The position numbers and the translations under genes are program-made. 64,000 nucleotides of DNA from assembly GCA_007859835.1 (NCBI GenBank), contig SJPJ01000001.1, positions 5,012,278 to 5,076,277 on the forward strand, written 5' to 3'. The notes under the pieces were generated by a model, which saw only the letters and a program-made list of their open reading frames with translations, was not told the origin of the DNA and made no database searches. Shown here in pieces: positions 17,635 to 26,950 of this stretch; the stretch's first letter is position 1, and each line of letters opens with the position of its first letter. Origin of the DNA: Novipirellula herctigrandis (GTDB lineage Bacteria > Planctomycetota > Planctomycetia > Pirellulales > Pirellulaceae).

Positions 17635-18561
17635 TCAGAGGGATTGAAGGTGAGAGATACTTGTACGGATGCTTTCGATTGGATTGGGTGACTGATCTTG
17701 CTCGACATGGCATTCGGCGACACCGATCTTCTTCGCCAAGTCGACAATCTGTCTCATGTCGATCGTACCGTTACCGAGTTCCTTGAATGCGTCGGCGGGG
17801 ACCTTTCCTTCGTCGTTGATTGTCCCGACACCATCCTTCAAATCCTTCAAATGAACTTGGCTGATCCGTTTGCCAAGCTGGTTCATCATCGCTAACGGAT
17901 CCTTTCCGCCGATTTTAACCCAGAAAACATCGAGTTCGAATTCCATTAACTCGGGGTCAAACCGTTCCATGAAAACGTCATAGGGAGTCTGGTCATTCCC
18001 TTCAAATTTTGCAAACTCGAAGGAATGGTTGTGGTAACACATTCGCATACCAGCATCGTGCGCCTTGGACGCCGCTTCGTTGGACGCGTCGGCAATTCGT
18101 TGGCACTTTTCGAGCGTATCGCGGTTCTGTTTACCGATGTAGCCGAAAACGATGTGCCGAAGTCCCAAACGCTCAGCAAGTTCGATACTCTTGTCGACAC
18201 TTGTTACACCTTTGGCTGTGGGATCCGCGATTGCTTTCCAATCCATAAACGCGCTGTGAACCATCATCCCATTGTCACGGGCGATTCCCGCAATCTTGAT
18301 GGCGTCCTCGTCAATCGACATCAACTCGACTTGTTGATATCCCGCTTTGGCGATTGCCGAGAGCGTTACCTCGGCATCCTCGGACATCTGGTTGCGGACG
18401 GTGTAGAGTTGAAGCCCGATGCGGTCGAGATAAGGAGCATTAGCCGCGAAGGCTTCGAGCGGCCGAGCAAGCATCGCAGCGAAGCCGGCGATGGCCGAAG
18501 CTTTCACCAAATTTCGGCGACTCAAGCAAACACTAGACGAGTGGACATTTGGATGATTCAT
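17635..18561 (-). CDS. Tat-exported sugar phosphate isomerase/epimerase-like TIM barrel
   Basis: A 308-aa protein of the xylose-isomerase-like TIM barrel family (AP_endonuc_2). A twin-arginine signal is visible as LSRRNLVKASAIAGFAAML. Barrel signatures include IGLQLYTVRNQM, GYQQVELMSIDE, MCYHNHSFEF, ELDVFWVKIGG, VHLKDLKDG and ECHVEQDQSP, giving the usual Glu/His/Asp metal site. Planctomycetes encode many exported proteins of this type with unproven sugar or inositol isomerase activity. First gene of the operon isomerase-redoxin-cobL. Confidence 0.8.
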   Translation of the reverse strand: MNHPNVHSSSVCLSRRNLVKASAIAGFAAMLARPLEAFAANAPYLDRIGLQLYTVRNQMSEDAEVTLSAIAKAGYQQVELMSIDEDAIKIAGIARDNGMMVHSAFMDWKAIADPTAKGVTSVDKSIELAERLGLRHIVFGYIGKQNRDTLEKCQRIADASNEAASKAHDAGMRMCYHNHSFEFAKFEGNDQTPYDVFMERFDPELMEFELDVFWVKIGGKDPLAMMNQLGKRISQVHLKDLKDGVGTINDEGKVPADAFKELGNGTIDMRQIVDLAKKIGVAECHVEQDQSPNPIESIRTSISHLQSL

Positions 18562-18593
18562 GTTCGGCGCCTCGGGGATGAGAGAAACGTATT

Positions 18594-19475
18594 TTAAGAA
18601 TGATCACGTCGTTCGCGTTGCCGTCGACTATAACGCTCAAGTGTCTTGCGTTCGGACCTTGACAGGCTACTTTCGCCAAGTTCATGGATTTTTGCCAAAA
18701 TCCGGTCTGCTTCCTCAGCTTCTTTTTCGATTTTCCGATCAGGATCGTGAATTTTCAGTTTCGCGCGGCGTGACCGCTGACGGATTCGCTCAGGAAACTC
18801 GGTCAGAAAATCGAAGCTGAACCAGCGGAGATTCCAATTGCGAAAAAAGTAGAGTAAAGCAAATGCCGCACCAGCCAAGTGAACTTCGAATGCCGTGTTG
18901 GCTCCTGTGAGCGACATGATGCCAAGGGCACCTGCAAAGTCAGCCGCGACAAAGAAAACGGCGATCACCCACGCTTTCACCGGCAACACAAACATTAGCA
19001 AGACTTCGGCTTGCGGATAGTAGCACGCAAACAGAATGGTTGTCGCGACGACCGCCCCGCTAGCGCCGATGACACTGCCACCGGGTTGGCCCTTGAACAA
19101 AAAGGAAACCGATGCAACCAGTCCACCGATCAGGATCGCGGCAAGATAAAATTTCAAGAACTCTTGCTGGCTAATCCTTCGTTCGACAATTCGGCCGAAA
19201 AAGAACAGGCCAATCATGTTGAACAGAATGTGGTTGATGTTACTCGGATCGTGAACAAACCCGTACGTCAAAAATTCCCACCACAACCATGGTTGCAGCA
19301 GTGTGAAGCCATGTGTGGCCAACCACCCTTCGAGCGATCCATCGAAAATCATTTGTAGCAGAAAAACCACCACATTGATGACAATCAGAATGATCGTCGT
19401 GCTGTGCGGCTTTTCAATCCGGTCCCAGGGGGTCCGGGTTTCGTTGCGACCGTAATCGCGGTCATATAGACCCAT
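18594..19475 (-). CDS. Rhomboid-family intramembrane serine protease
   Basis: A 293-aa protein with an N-terminal cytoplasmic segment, six or so TM helices and a charged cytoplasmic tail of about 80 residues rich in Arg/Lys/Glu. Rhomboid signatures are NHILFNMIGLFFFGRIVE, GGSVIGASGAVVATTI (catalytic Ser in GASG) and EVHLAGAAFALLY (catalytic His). The DUF6576-like basic tail is common in bacterial rhomboids of this length. GAGGAAC lies about 10 nt before the ATG. It differs in type from the rhombosortase at 13151. Substrates are unknown. Confidence 0.85.
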   Translation of the reverse strand: MGLYDRDYGRNETRTPWDRIEKPHSTTIILIVINVVVFLLQMIFDGSLEGWLATHGFTLLQPWLWWEFLTYGFVHDPSNINHILFNMIGLFFFGRIVERRISQQEFLKFYLAAILIGGLVASVSFLFKGQPGGSVIGASGAVVATTILFACYYPQAEVLLMFVLPVKAWVIAVFFVAADFAGALGIMSLTGANTAFEVHLAGAAFALLYFFRNWNLRWFSFDFLTEFPERIRQRSRRAKLKIHDPDRKIEKEAEEADRILAKIHELGESSLSRSERKTLERYSRRQRERRDHS

Positions 19476-19704
19476 GACAAAAGGTTCCTCAGTTCGCTCC
19501 CAGTATGGGAGAATGCTATCATTTTGGCAATCAATCAGCCCTTATCGTAGCAATCAATGGGCCAACTCGTCGATATCCAGCGGAATCGTCCCTATACTAA
19601 GACGCCTTATCGACACAGCAGATCGACACATCAGCGTGAACCGAATTGCCAGTAACCCCGAAGACCACGCAAAATTTGAAATTTCAACTCGCAAGGAATC
19701 ACAC

Positions 19705-21876
19705 GTGAACCGCCCACCCTTTGCATTGCTGAGAACCGTCACCCTCGTTTTGGGATCGACCGTTTTCGCGTTTCTCTCGTATGCTCGCCCACAAGTTTTT
19801 GCTGAATCCACCGACACCCTCGTGAGTCAAGAAATGAATTCGCCGCTGCTACAGAAATGGACTGGACCTTACGGCGGGGTGCCACCGTGGAACTTAGTGC
19901 GAACGGACGAGTTTCAAAGTGCCTTTGACATCGCGATAGCCGCAGCACAGGAAGAGATCGAAACGATCGCCAATCAATCGGAACCGCCGACATTTGAAAA
20001 TACAATCGTGGCGCTCGAAAAATCGGGCGATATGCTTGATCGACTCGAAACTCAATTCGATGTGCATTCATCCAACCTAAACCTTGGCCCGATTCCTGAC
20101 ATTGAACGATCCGTCGCGCCTCAGTTATCCGCTTATCGCGATACCATCTACCAGAACGCAAAGCTGTTTAAACGAATCGAGACGATCTTCGAAAGTGACG
20201 CGATGGATTCGTTCACGGTCGCACAAAAGCGACTTGTTGACGATCTCTACAAAACCTTTGTCCGCCAAGGTGCAAAACTGAATCAAAGCGACAAAGCAAA
20301 GCTATCGCAAATCAATACTCGCTTGGCTCGGCTCTTTACCGACTTTAGTCAGAACGTCCTCGAAGACGAAAAAGGCTTTGTCACTTGGGTCGACAACGAA
20401 GCGGATTTGGCAGGTCTTCCTAATAGCGTCAAGACAGCAATGAAGTCCGCGGCCACGAATCGCGGCAAGCCTGATCAATGGGCCGTTACAAATACCCGTT
20501 CGTCGATGGACCCGTTTTTGACGTACTCTGATAATCGTGCGCTTCGCGAAACCGTTTGGCGAAACTACTACAACCGTTGTGACAATGGCGACAAGCATGA
20601 CAACAACGCGATCATCTCGGAAATTTTGAGTCTACGCGACGCTCGGGCGAAACTGCTTGGCTACAAAAACCATGCCCAATGGCGACTTGAACCGACGATG
20701 GCTAAAACGCCTGCGGCGACGATGGAGTTGATGATGAAGGTCTGGCCCAAGGCGGTTGCCCGAGTAAAGGAAGAGGTGACCGACATGCAGGCCATCGCGG
20801 ACCAAGAAGGTGCGAACATCAAGATTGCACCATGGGATTATCGGTACTATGCCGAGAAGGTTCGCAAGGCAAAGTACGATCTCGATTTCAACGAAGTGAA
20901 ACCGTATATGCAGCTGGAAAAATTGCGTGAAGCGATGATGTGGGCGGCTGGCCAATTGTACGGGATGCAATTCACCCTCGTGACGGACGTACCTGTCTTT
21001 CATCCTGACGTGCGTGTTTGGCGAGTCGATGACAAGGAGGGAAATCGGATCGGTTTGTGGTATTTCGATCCTTTTGCCCGCGAAGGTAAACGAAGCGGCG
21101 CATGGATGAATGCGTACCGATTGCAAGAAAATATCGACAAGCCGATCACGCCGATTGTTTCGAATAATTCAAACTTCATCAAAGGAGTCGAAGGTCAACC
21201 GGTTTTGATTTCCTGGGATGATGCGGTGACATTGTTCCACGAGTTCGGGCACGCGTTGCACGGATTGAATTCGAATGTGAACTATCCTTCGCAAGCCGGC
21301 ACGAACGTAGCCCGAGATTATGTCGAGTTTCCTTCGCAGTTAATGGAACATTGGCTTGATACACCCGAAGTGCTTAGTAAATACTGCGTGCACTACCAAA
21401 CGGGCCAGTCGATGCCAGCGGAGCTACTTGAAAAGATCAAAAAGGCATCGAAGTTCAATCAAGGTTTTGACACGGTCGAGTATTTGGCTAGTGCGATTGT
21501 CGACATGAAATTGCATACCACTGAACAAGAGAAGATTGATCCGGATAAATTTGAACGCGACACATTGGTAGAAATCGGAATGCCCGAAGAATTGCCGATG
21601 CGACACCGCACGCCCCATTTCGCTCATATCTTCAGTAGCGATTCGTATTCGGCAGGTTACTACAGTTACCTTTGGTCGGACGCGTTGACAGCGGATGCAG
21701 CGGAGGTGTTTGAAGAAGCGGGCACATTCTATGATCCCGACATCGCAAAGCGATTGCACGACGACGTGATGAGTGTTGGTGACACGATCGATCCCGAGGA
21801 AGGTTTCCGACGATTCCGAGGTCGCGATGTTGACACCAGTGCGCTACTTCGAAAACGGGGCTTTCCAGTAGATTGA
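19705..21876 (+). CDS. Exported M3 family zinc oligopeptidase (Dcp/OpdA-like)
   Basis: A 723-aa thimet-type metallopeptidase. The catalytic zinc site is HEFGHALHGL, with the distal glutamate in YVEFPSQLMEHW. Other family marks are LPNSVKTAMKSAA, GLWYFDPFAREGKRSGAW and DSYSAGYYSYLWSDAL. It cleaves short peptides, either as an endo-oligopeptidase or removing C-terminal dipeptides. The start is GTG 19705, with AAGGA 7 nt upstream, giving a signal peptide; the open frame extends upstream to 19474 without support. An envelope location is inferred from the signal peptide. The usual Dcp/OpdA length is about 680 aa, so the protein is complete. Confidence 0.88.
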   Translation: MNRPPFALLRTVTLVLGSTVFAFLSYARPQVFAESTDTLVSQEMNSPLLQKWTGPYGGVPPWNLVRTDEFQSAFDIAIAAAQEEIETIANQSEPPTFENTIVALEKSGDMLDRLETQFDVHSSNLNLGPIPDIERSVAPQLSAYRDTIYQNAKLFKRIETIFESDAMDSFTVAQKRLVDDLYKTFVRQGAKLNQSDKAKLSQINTRLARLFTDFSQNVLEDEKGFVTWVDNEADLAGLPNSVKTAMKSAATNRGKPDQWAVTNTRSSMDPFLTYSDNRALRETVWRNYYNRCDNGDKHDNNAIISEILSLRDARAKLLGYKNHAQWRLEPTMAKTPAATMELMMKVWPKAVARVKEEVTDMQAIADQEGANIKIAPWDYRYYAEKVRKAKYDLDFNEVKPYMQLEKLREAMMWAAGQLYGMQFTLVTDVPVFHPDVRVWRVDDKEGNRIGLWYFDPFAREGKRSGAWMNAYRLQENIDKPITPIVSNNSNFIKGVEGQPVLISWDDAVTLFHEFGHALHGLNSNVNYPSQAGTNVARDYVEFPSQLMEHWLDTPEVLSKYCVHYQTGQSMPAELLEKIKKASKFNQGFDTVEYLASAIVDMKLHTTEQEKIDPDKFERDTLVEIGMPEELPMRHRTPHFAHIFSSDSYSAGYYSYLWSDALTADAAEVFEEAGTFYDPDIAKRLHDDVMSVGDTIDPEEGFRRFRGRDVDTSALLRKRGFPVD

Positions 21877-21878
21877 TG

Positions 21879-22703
21879 TTAAGGTGAACCGGGGAAAGTC
21901 TCGGCGACTTTCCCCGCGGTTGCTCCCATCCGACCCGCGGCGGCGGTGACGGCGATCGCTGCAAAATGGCCTGCGAAAACCATCAAGTAGGAAAGTGCGT
22001 AGTAGATCGCCAATTGGTAATCGATCGGTGGTTGAGTGAGCTTGGATTCGCAAAACGCTAGCGCAACAGCTCCAGCCACGCATAGCAAAACCACACCCAG
22101 TATGCGAAGCAAACCCGTTCCAAAGCTCACACTCAACATTGCACGACATAGCAATGTCGAAATCAAAGACAGACCAATACAAACGGCGGTGAAGACGATC
22201 CAATAGTTATGCGGATTCATCGGGGGCTGATGCCAGCGAGCAAAGCCGAGCAGTAACGCAAACGCAGTCGTCGCGACGATCATGTCCGAAATCGAGAATT
22301 GTCTGCGGCGACGATCCGCTTGATCACGCACCTCATTAAAATGGGGAATGCCGATCCAAGCGAATAGAAGGTTTTGGCTGAGGATCAAACCTAGACAATT
22401 GATCAACGTTCGAGCGGGCGTGTTGTCATTGGAAAATTTCAACAGCATAGCGGTTCCAAGCAAGATGCACCCCGCTTGGATAGCAAAACGAAGCCAATTT
22501 CCTGGAGCCGCCGACGCGACCCAACATCCAGCGGCCATGGTCCCAAGAACGGCACCCGCGTAGAGACTTTCCACCACGAACGCCAACTCAGGAGATTCGA
22601 TGGTCGAAACAACATTGGGTTGGAGCAGCAAAAACCAAACACCCATCGTGACAGCCCAGAGTGCTAAAATGGGTAGTGCCCTTTGGTTCAGTCGCGGGAT
22701 CAT
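21879..22703 (-). CDS. Hypothetical polytopic membrane protein
   Basis: A 274-aa protein with about seven predicted TM helices (for example ALPILALWAVTMGVWFLLL, YAGAVLGTMAAGCWVASA, ILGVVLLCVAGAVALAF). No family is recognised. The start ATG at 22703 is chosen because the longer frame upstream runs antisense through the AroE-like gene. It is divergent from that gene with a 49-nt gap and convergent with the M3 peptidase, 2 nt from its stop. Confidence 0.65.
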   Translation of the reverse strand: MIPRLNQRALPILALWAVTMGVWFLLLQPNVVSTIESPELAFVVESLYAGAVLGTMAAGCWVASAAPGNWLRFAIQAGCILLGTAMLLKFSNDNTPARTLINCLGLILSQNLLFAWIGIPHFNEVRDQADRRRRQFSISDMIVATTAFALLLGFARWHQPPMNPHNYWIVFTAVCIGLSLISTLLCRAMLSVSFGTGLLRILGVVLLCVAGAVALAFCESKLTQPPIDYQLAIYYALSYLMVFAGHFAAIAVTAAAGRMGATAGKVAETFPGSP

Positions 22704-22752
22704 GTAGCTTTGTTTGTTCAAACCAGCCCCCTTTTCGGATAGGCATGAAAAC

Positions 22753-23541
22753 ATGGATGGTACCACTGAATCGATCATCGCGGTGATTGGGCACCCGATT
22801 GCCGGAAACCCTACGCAGTTTGCGTTGGAGCGAGTCTTCGATTCACTGCATCTCGATTGGAGGGTCCTTTCTTTTGACGTTAAACCAGAGAATCTGGCGA
22901 CGGCATTGTTGGGTCTTGAGGTGTTAGGTGTCCAGGGCGTTTTACTCGATACTGCCTTAACAAAGCACACGGCAACACAGCACGCGGCGCCCGTCTCGGA
23001 TGAAAACACTTCCGATGAGCCCAACTTGGTAAAGTTCGATTGTTTCTATCGCAACGAAAAAATACGCGTTGGATTGATCGGGTATGATGCCCAGAGTGAT
23101 TGGATCCGCAGACAAATTGAAACGCACTATCGGTCAGCGAACGAATCACTTTCTCGTTCGGTTTGTGTGATCGGCCAATTCCATTTGGACGAACAGCGGG
23201 TTTTGCCGAAAGAGTTTAGCGAGTCGGTTGCGTTTTTGTTACGCGAAGATGGCGAGAAATTTGAGGAGGACGTGATCCGCGATGCAGGAATCATCCTGTT
23301 GGGCGAGCACAACGCTGCACTGGAGTGGGACGATTGGCTTCTTTCGAATTCATCGGTGCTGGTCGTCGACATGACGGATGGATATCCACTATTGCCAAAA
23401 CTGGTTGAGTCGGGGCGCACCGTGATAACGTGTGATCAGCGGCAAGTCGGTGCCCTGTGCCACTGCATCGAACAATGGATCGGCGAAACGCCCTCGCCTG
23501 AGATCATTATCGATGCCATTGAAGAGTACATGGCTGTGTGA
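22753..23541 (+). CDS. Divergent shikimate dehydrogenase (AroE)-like protein
   Basis: A 262-aa protein. The N-terminal segment IIAVIGHPIAGNPTQFALE plus a substrate-domain-like stretch ending GVQGVLLDTALTK resembles AroE, where the catalytic motif is NVTxPxK; here Thr and Lys remain but Asn and Pro are lost. The C-terminal DMTDGYPLLPKLVESG and DQRQVGALCHCIEQWIG follow the AroE end pattern. The glycine-rich NADP loop is not visible. It is therefore probably an AroE paralogue with altered or no dehydrogenase activity. ATG 22753 has GGATAGG upstream; TTG 22714 is an unlikely alternative. Confidence 0.55.
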   Translation: MDGTTESIIAVIGHPIAGNPTQFALERVFDSLHLDWRVLSFDVKPENLATALLGLEVLGVQGVLLDTALTKHTATQHAAPVSDENTSDEPNLVKFDCFYRNEKIRVGLIGYDAQSDWIRRQIETHYRSANESLSRSVCVIGQFHLDEQRVLPKEFSESVAFLLREDGEKFEEDVIRDAGIILLGEHNAALEWDDWLLSNSSVLVVDMTDGYPLLPKLVESGRTVITCDQRQVGALCHCIEQWIGETPSPEIIIDAIEEYMAV

Positions 23542-23584
23542 CGAATCATTCTCTTATATACGGTTCTAATTGTAATTGCTCACC

Positions 23585-24388
23585 ATGAATGAAGCCGAAC
23601 GACCATCCTCGGAGGAACCACCGAGCGCGGAAGAAAACGCGTCGTCCAAACCAGCGCCGCTCTGCACCGAGCGACTCGAATCTCTCATTCTGCGCGACGA
23701 TCGGATTGTCGAGACCGTTGCCAAGTTGCAGGTGCGCATTCACGAACGATTCCCTAGCAGTGGTCTTGGTCGCCTTTGCGGGCACTTGCACCAAGTGGCT
23801 TGCCAAGCGTCGGAGCGTTCGACATGGATAGGTCGGCCGATTCTTTCGATACGATTGGTCGGTCTTCTGTTAACGTTTATGCTGCTAGCGATTCTATTTG
23901 GTTTCGGCACAATGGCGATTCGTTTAGAAACCCATGAACTCAGTTGGTTGGAATTCATTCAAACCTTTGAGCCTGCTGTCAACGGGCTTGTCTTTGTCGC
24001 CATCGCGATCTATTTCTTGCTCAGTCTAGAGAAGCGAATCAAACGTCGTCGTGCGTTGGCTGCGGTGCATGAGTTGCGTTCGCTTGCGCACATCATTGAC
24101 ATGCATCAATTGACCAAAGACCCCGAGCGAATTTTGAGTAACTGGCAAGCGACGGACAATTCGCCCAAAACCTCGATGACGCCATTCCAATTGGGACGCT
24201 ATCTGGATTACTGTAGCGAGATGCTGTCACTGATTGGCAAAATCGCCGCTCTCTATGTCGAGCGTTTCGATGACGGCGTGTCCGTGGCTGCGGTAACGGA
24301 GATCGAGCAACTCAGCACGAGCCTAAGCCGAAAAATTTGGCAAAAGATTATCATTCTAAAGCAATCACAAAACGAAAAAGCGTTCTAG
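23585..24388 (+). CDS. Hypothetical membrane protein with two TM helices
   Basis: A 267-aa protein. An acidic Ser/Pro-rich N-terminus is followed by a helical segment, two TM helices (LVGLLLTFMLLAILFGFGTM and VNGLVFVAIAIYFLLSL) and a C-terminal cytoplasmic helical domain. Motifs such as HELRSLAHIIDMHQLTKDP are conserved-looking, but no family is recognised. The gene is 43 nt downstream of the AroE-like gene and may be in its operon. Its TAG stop coincides with the left edge of the 113-bp repeat. Confidence 0.65.
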   Translation: MNEAERPSSEEPPSAEENASSKPAPLCTERLESLILRDDRIVETVAKLQVRIHERFPSSGLGRLCGHLHQVACQASERSTWIGRPILSIRLVGLLLTFMLLAILFGFGTMAIRLETHELSWLEFIQTFEPAVNGLVFVAIAIYFLLSLEKRIKRRRALAAVHELRSLAHIIDMHQLTKDPERILSNWQATDNSPKTSMTPFQLGRYLDYCSEMLSLIGKIAALYVERFDDGVSVAAVTEIEQLSTSLSRKIWQKIIILKQSQNEKAF

Positions 24389-24497
24389 CGTTGGTCGGGG
24401 TCCGTTCTGCGTGAAACGACTTCGCTGCACACAGATCCAATTCGGCCATCGATCGTATGCACATTCACGTCGACACGAAACGCGGTCGTCGATTCAG
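24385..24497. repeat. Left copy of 113-bp direct repeat (3' end of MG2/A2M gene)
   Basis: Aligns without gaps to 27922-28034 with about ten mismatches by eye. On the minus strand it encodes a fragment FRVDVNVHTIDGRIGS followed by the same terminal EVVSRRTDPDQR and stop as the 1016-aa gene at 27922-30972. It is an orphan gene end, not an independent gene. Both copies begin at a CTAG. Confidence 0.9.
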
Positions 24498-25025
24498 CAG
24501 CGTCGGAAATGCCGGTTGATCGATCCACGACAGCACGTGCATGCTCCAGTTCTGCAAGTACTGTCGCACCATCTTGTCCTTGCCGCCACCGATCGAGTGT
24601 CGAGAAAAATTCAGCATGTGAACCGCTTCGTCGATGGAACAGCCCCAATGATCCGCGACGGAATCGACGACACTGAGCGGATTGCGGACGATGTAGATTG
24701 CACCGAGTGTTAACTCACGTCGGATCAGCGGGCAGCCATTGCGTTGCACTCGCGCGTTGTGTGTTTTGACCAACACCGGCGGCTGGACCCGCTTGGCCAA
24801 TGAAATCTGTACCTCCTCGCGCAACTGGTCCACTTCCGCGTCGCTCAAATTATCACGACCGGCCGCCCTTTCGAATTCCTCGCGACGAGAATCCGAGATC
24901 GTTGTTTGGAACGCTTCACGAAGAGCGAGCGATTCGCCCAGTGGTTTACGATAGGCTGCAAACATCATCCGCATCCACGTATTTCCCGACTTCGGATACG
25001 AAGCCAACCAAACGATTCGTTTCAT
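24465..25025 (-). pseudogene. Sulfotransferase, 3'-truncated
   Basis: The 186-aa open frame keeps the PAPS-binding P-loop (VWLASYPKSGNTWMR) and the 3'-phosphate motif (YIVRNPLSVVDSVADHWG) of bacterial sulfotransferases. After SWIDQPAFPTLL the sequence changes abruptly into the 113-bp repeat at about 24497, read out of frame for some ten codons to a TGA. Family members continue for about another 80-120 residues, so the C-terminal part is lost. It lies 3 nt after the LRR pseudogene. A working enzyme is unlikely. Confidence 0.8.
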
Positions 25026-25308
25026 TCCCTACTTCTCCTCGGCGGGAATTATCTTGATTTCAACGTTTGGAAGGGCTCTCTGGATGTCATCCAAAGAGCG
25101 ATCGGGTGGAAGATCGCCACTGATGATTAGTCGCTTTAACTTTCCGAGTTTCGAGATCTGCTCAAGCGAAGCATTGATAATCAGCTCATTGTCAATTCCC
25201 AATGACTGAAGCTTTGCCAATCCGCTTGCATCCATCGAGTCGCAGTACCCGTAAGGAGGGCAAGACTAACTTCTCAAGACCGGAGCCATTCAGAGGGTTG
25301 TATCCTAG

Positions 25309-26950
25309 TTGGACAGCGCCAGTTTGATGTTATTGGTTATAGTTTCACGCGGATTTTGGCTCGACGCTTTTGATTTGACCGGGGTCGATTCCAAGGTCAT
25401 GACAGTCAGCGATACGTTTCTTACGATGGCAACGACTTGCTTCCGCGTTACGACGTTGATGGTAGCTGATTCGGAGACGCTCTGCTTCGTACTGCTCATC
25501 TCGAAGTCGCTTGGGAAGACCGATGCAGCGGATCACCACATCGGCCGCCCGTCGAACCTGTTCAAGCGTCAGACGCTCAGCGTCGGTGACGACCTCCGTG
25601 CGGCACAGACGATGACGAACCCGGGCACAGAACAATTGGCTGACGATCGCCACGATCATGTGACGATGAACGCAGTCCCATCCACGGCATTCAAAGTGAT
25701 CCCAGCCTAATTCCTCTTTGGCTTCGCGAAAGCACGCTTCCACCTTCCAGCGTCCGAACGCAATTCGCAGCAACTCGCGAACCGTCCATCCATCACGGCC
25801 TGGAATTCGATTGCTGATGAAGTACTTTACTTCTCCGGTGCGAACGTTCTTGGCAACGATCAATGTGCATTGCGAGCTGACCAAGCGACCGTCGTGAGTC
25901 TTGCGATGGACGATATGCCAGCGAACTTCCCAAATCTCGGGCCCCTTATGCGAGTCCCGTGTGCGGTAACGCTGCGGTGTTTGCGAGGCCAGGCCGGGCG
26001 AGTACTTGGCCAAGTTCTGCACTTGGCAAGCCTTCGAGTCGCTGGTGGCCAAGCGAGGGTATTTCTTTTGCCGCCTCTTGGTCTTTTGCCTCGATTTTCG
26101 CAGCACTTTTGGCTTCCGCGCCCATGCCCGAAAGTTCGGCGGTACTTCGCCAACGAATGCCTGTTTGCGCTCGTCGAGCCCATCGAGAAACTTCCCGTCA
26201 CGACCGTAAAGTTCATCAAACGTCCAGGCTTTGACGGTGATGCCATCGGCCATTGCCTGGTCGATCAGCACCAAGGCGATCTGCGGCTTGGTCAGAAACT
26301 GGGCCTCGTCAGGGACATGAGTTTTTTTCGGCGCGCGGTGTCGTTGGCCCAGTCTTCGGGCAAGTACGTTCGGGCGGCGATCAGGCACTGGAAAGTCGCT
26401 GTGGCAAACGATAGAGCGACGTTGACAACCGCGTTTTCAACTTTGCCGCGATTGCCGTTGTATTGTCGTTTGACTCCGACGGTTTCCTTGCCGGCTTTGG
26501 CCGTACCGGTTTCGTCGATCACTCCGATGGCCTGCGGGTCGGCCTGTTCGCGGACGATCACGTTGCGGCATCGCTGGAGTACTTCGTCGTGGTCCCACTT
26601 GATGGACTCGAGGAATCGTTGGAGCGTTCGCGGTGCAATGCCTTGTTTCAAAGCAATCGCTTCGACGTTCTTTCGCTGCAGTTCCGAGAGCAGTCCGCGA
26701 ACATACGCGGCAAACAGCCTTCGGCCTTTGACGCCGTGGAAACAATCGGCAAAGATGGCGAGAAATTGGGCGAGCATCTTTCCGAGCGATGCGATATCCT
26801 GTAGTGACATAGAGGCGACCTTCCGTGGTTTCGTCGTGAAACAATTAGCACACGGAGGGTCGTTTCTTTTTGACTCCCAAGTCAAGCGAGATAACTCGCG
26901 GCACAGTCACAACTTACGAAATCAGGAAGCCACGAAGTGGCGCTGTCCAG
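25309..26950 (-). mobile_element. Complete IS701-family insertion sequence, 1642 bp
   Basis: The ends are inverted: TTGGACAGCGCCAGTTTG on the left and, on the opposite strand, CTGGACAGCGCCACTTCG on the right. The element is flanked by 4-bp duplications of CTAG (25305-25308 and 26951-26954), which match the YTAR target known for IS701. It carries one transposase in two frames. The right end also holds a small hairpin, gccacgaagtggc. It interrupts the LRR gene. Confidence 0.9.
25345..26810 (-). CDS. IS701-family DDE transposase, two frames joined by a -1 shift
   Basis: The upstream frame (start ATG 26810, or 26885) reads LKQGIAPRTLQRFLESIKWD and VIDETGTAKAGKETVGVKRQ, the first DDE Asp region, and ends soon after ANDTARRKK. 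The downstream frame continues THVPDEAQFLTKPQIALVL, WTFDELYGRDGKFLDGL, and FGRWKVEACFREAKEELGWD with the catalytic Glu region. The overlap holds seven A residues (complement of 26332-26338) read as A_AAA_AAA, a classic -1 slippery heptamer. The fusion ARRKKTHVPDE matches the family's usual continuous sequence and gives about 488 aa. It may be programmed frameshifting or a simple one-base decay in the homopolymer. Confidence 0.85.

Noticed and set aside
19474..19704. Upstream extension of the M3 peptidase
   Set aside because: GTG 19705 has a good ribosome binding site and starts a signal peptide; the extension overlaps the rhomboid promoter and start.
22704..23024. N-terminal extension of the minus-strand membrane protein
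   Set aside because: It runs antisense through the AroE-like gene and contains no membrane or signal features.
24385..24648. 87-codon minus-strand frame joining sulfotransferase DNA to the A2M gene end
   Set aside because: The upstream part is sulfotransferase read out of frame; only the last 30 codons are meaningful, as a gene fragment.
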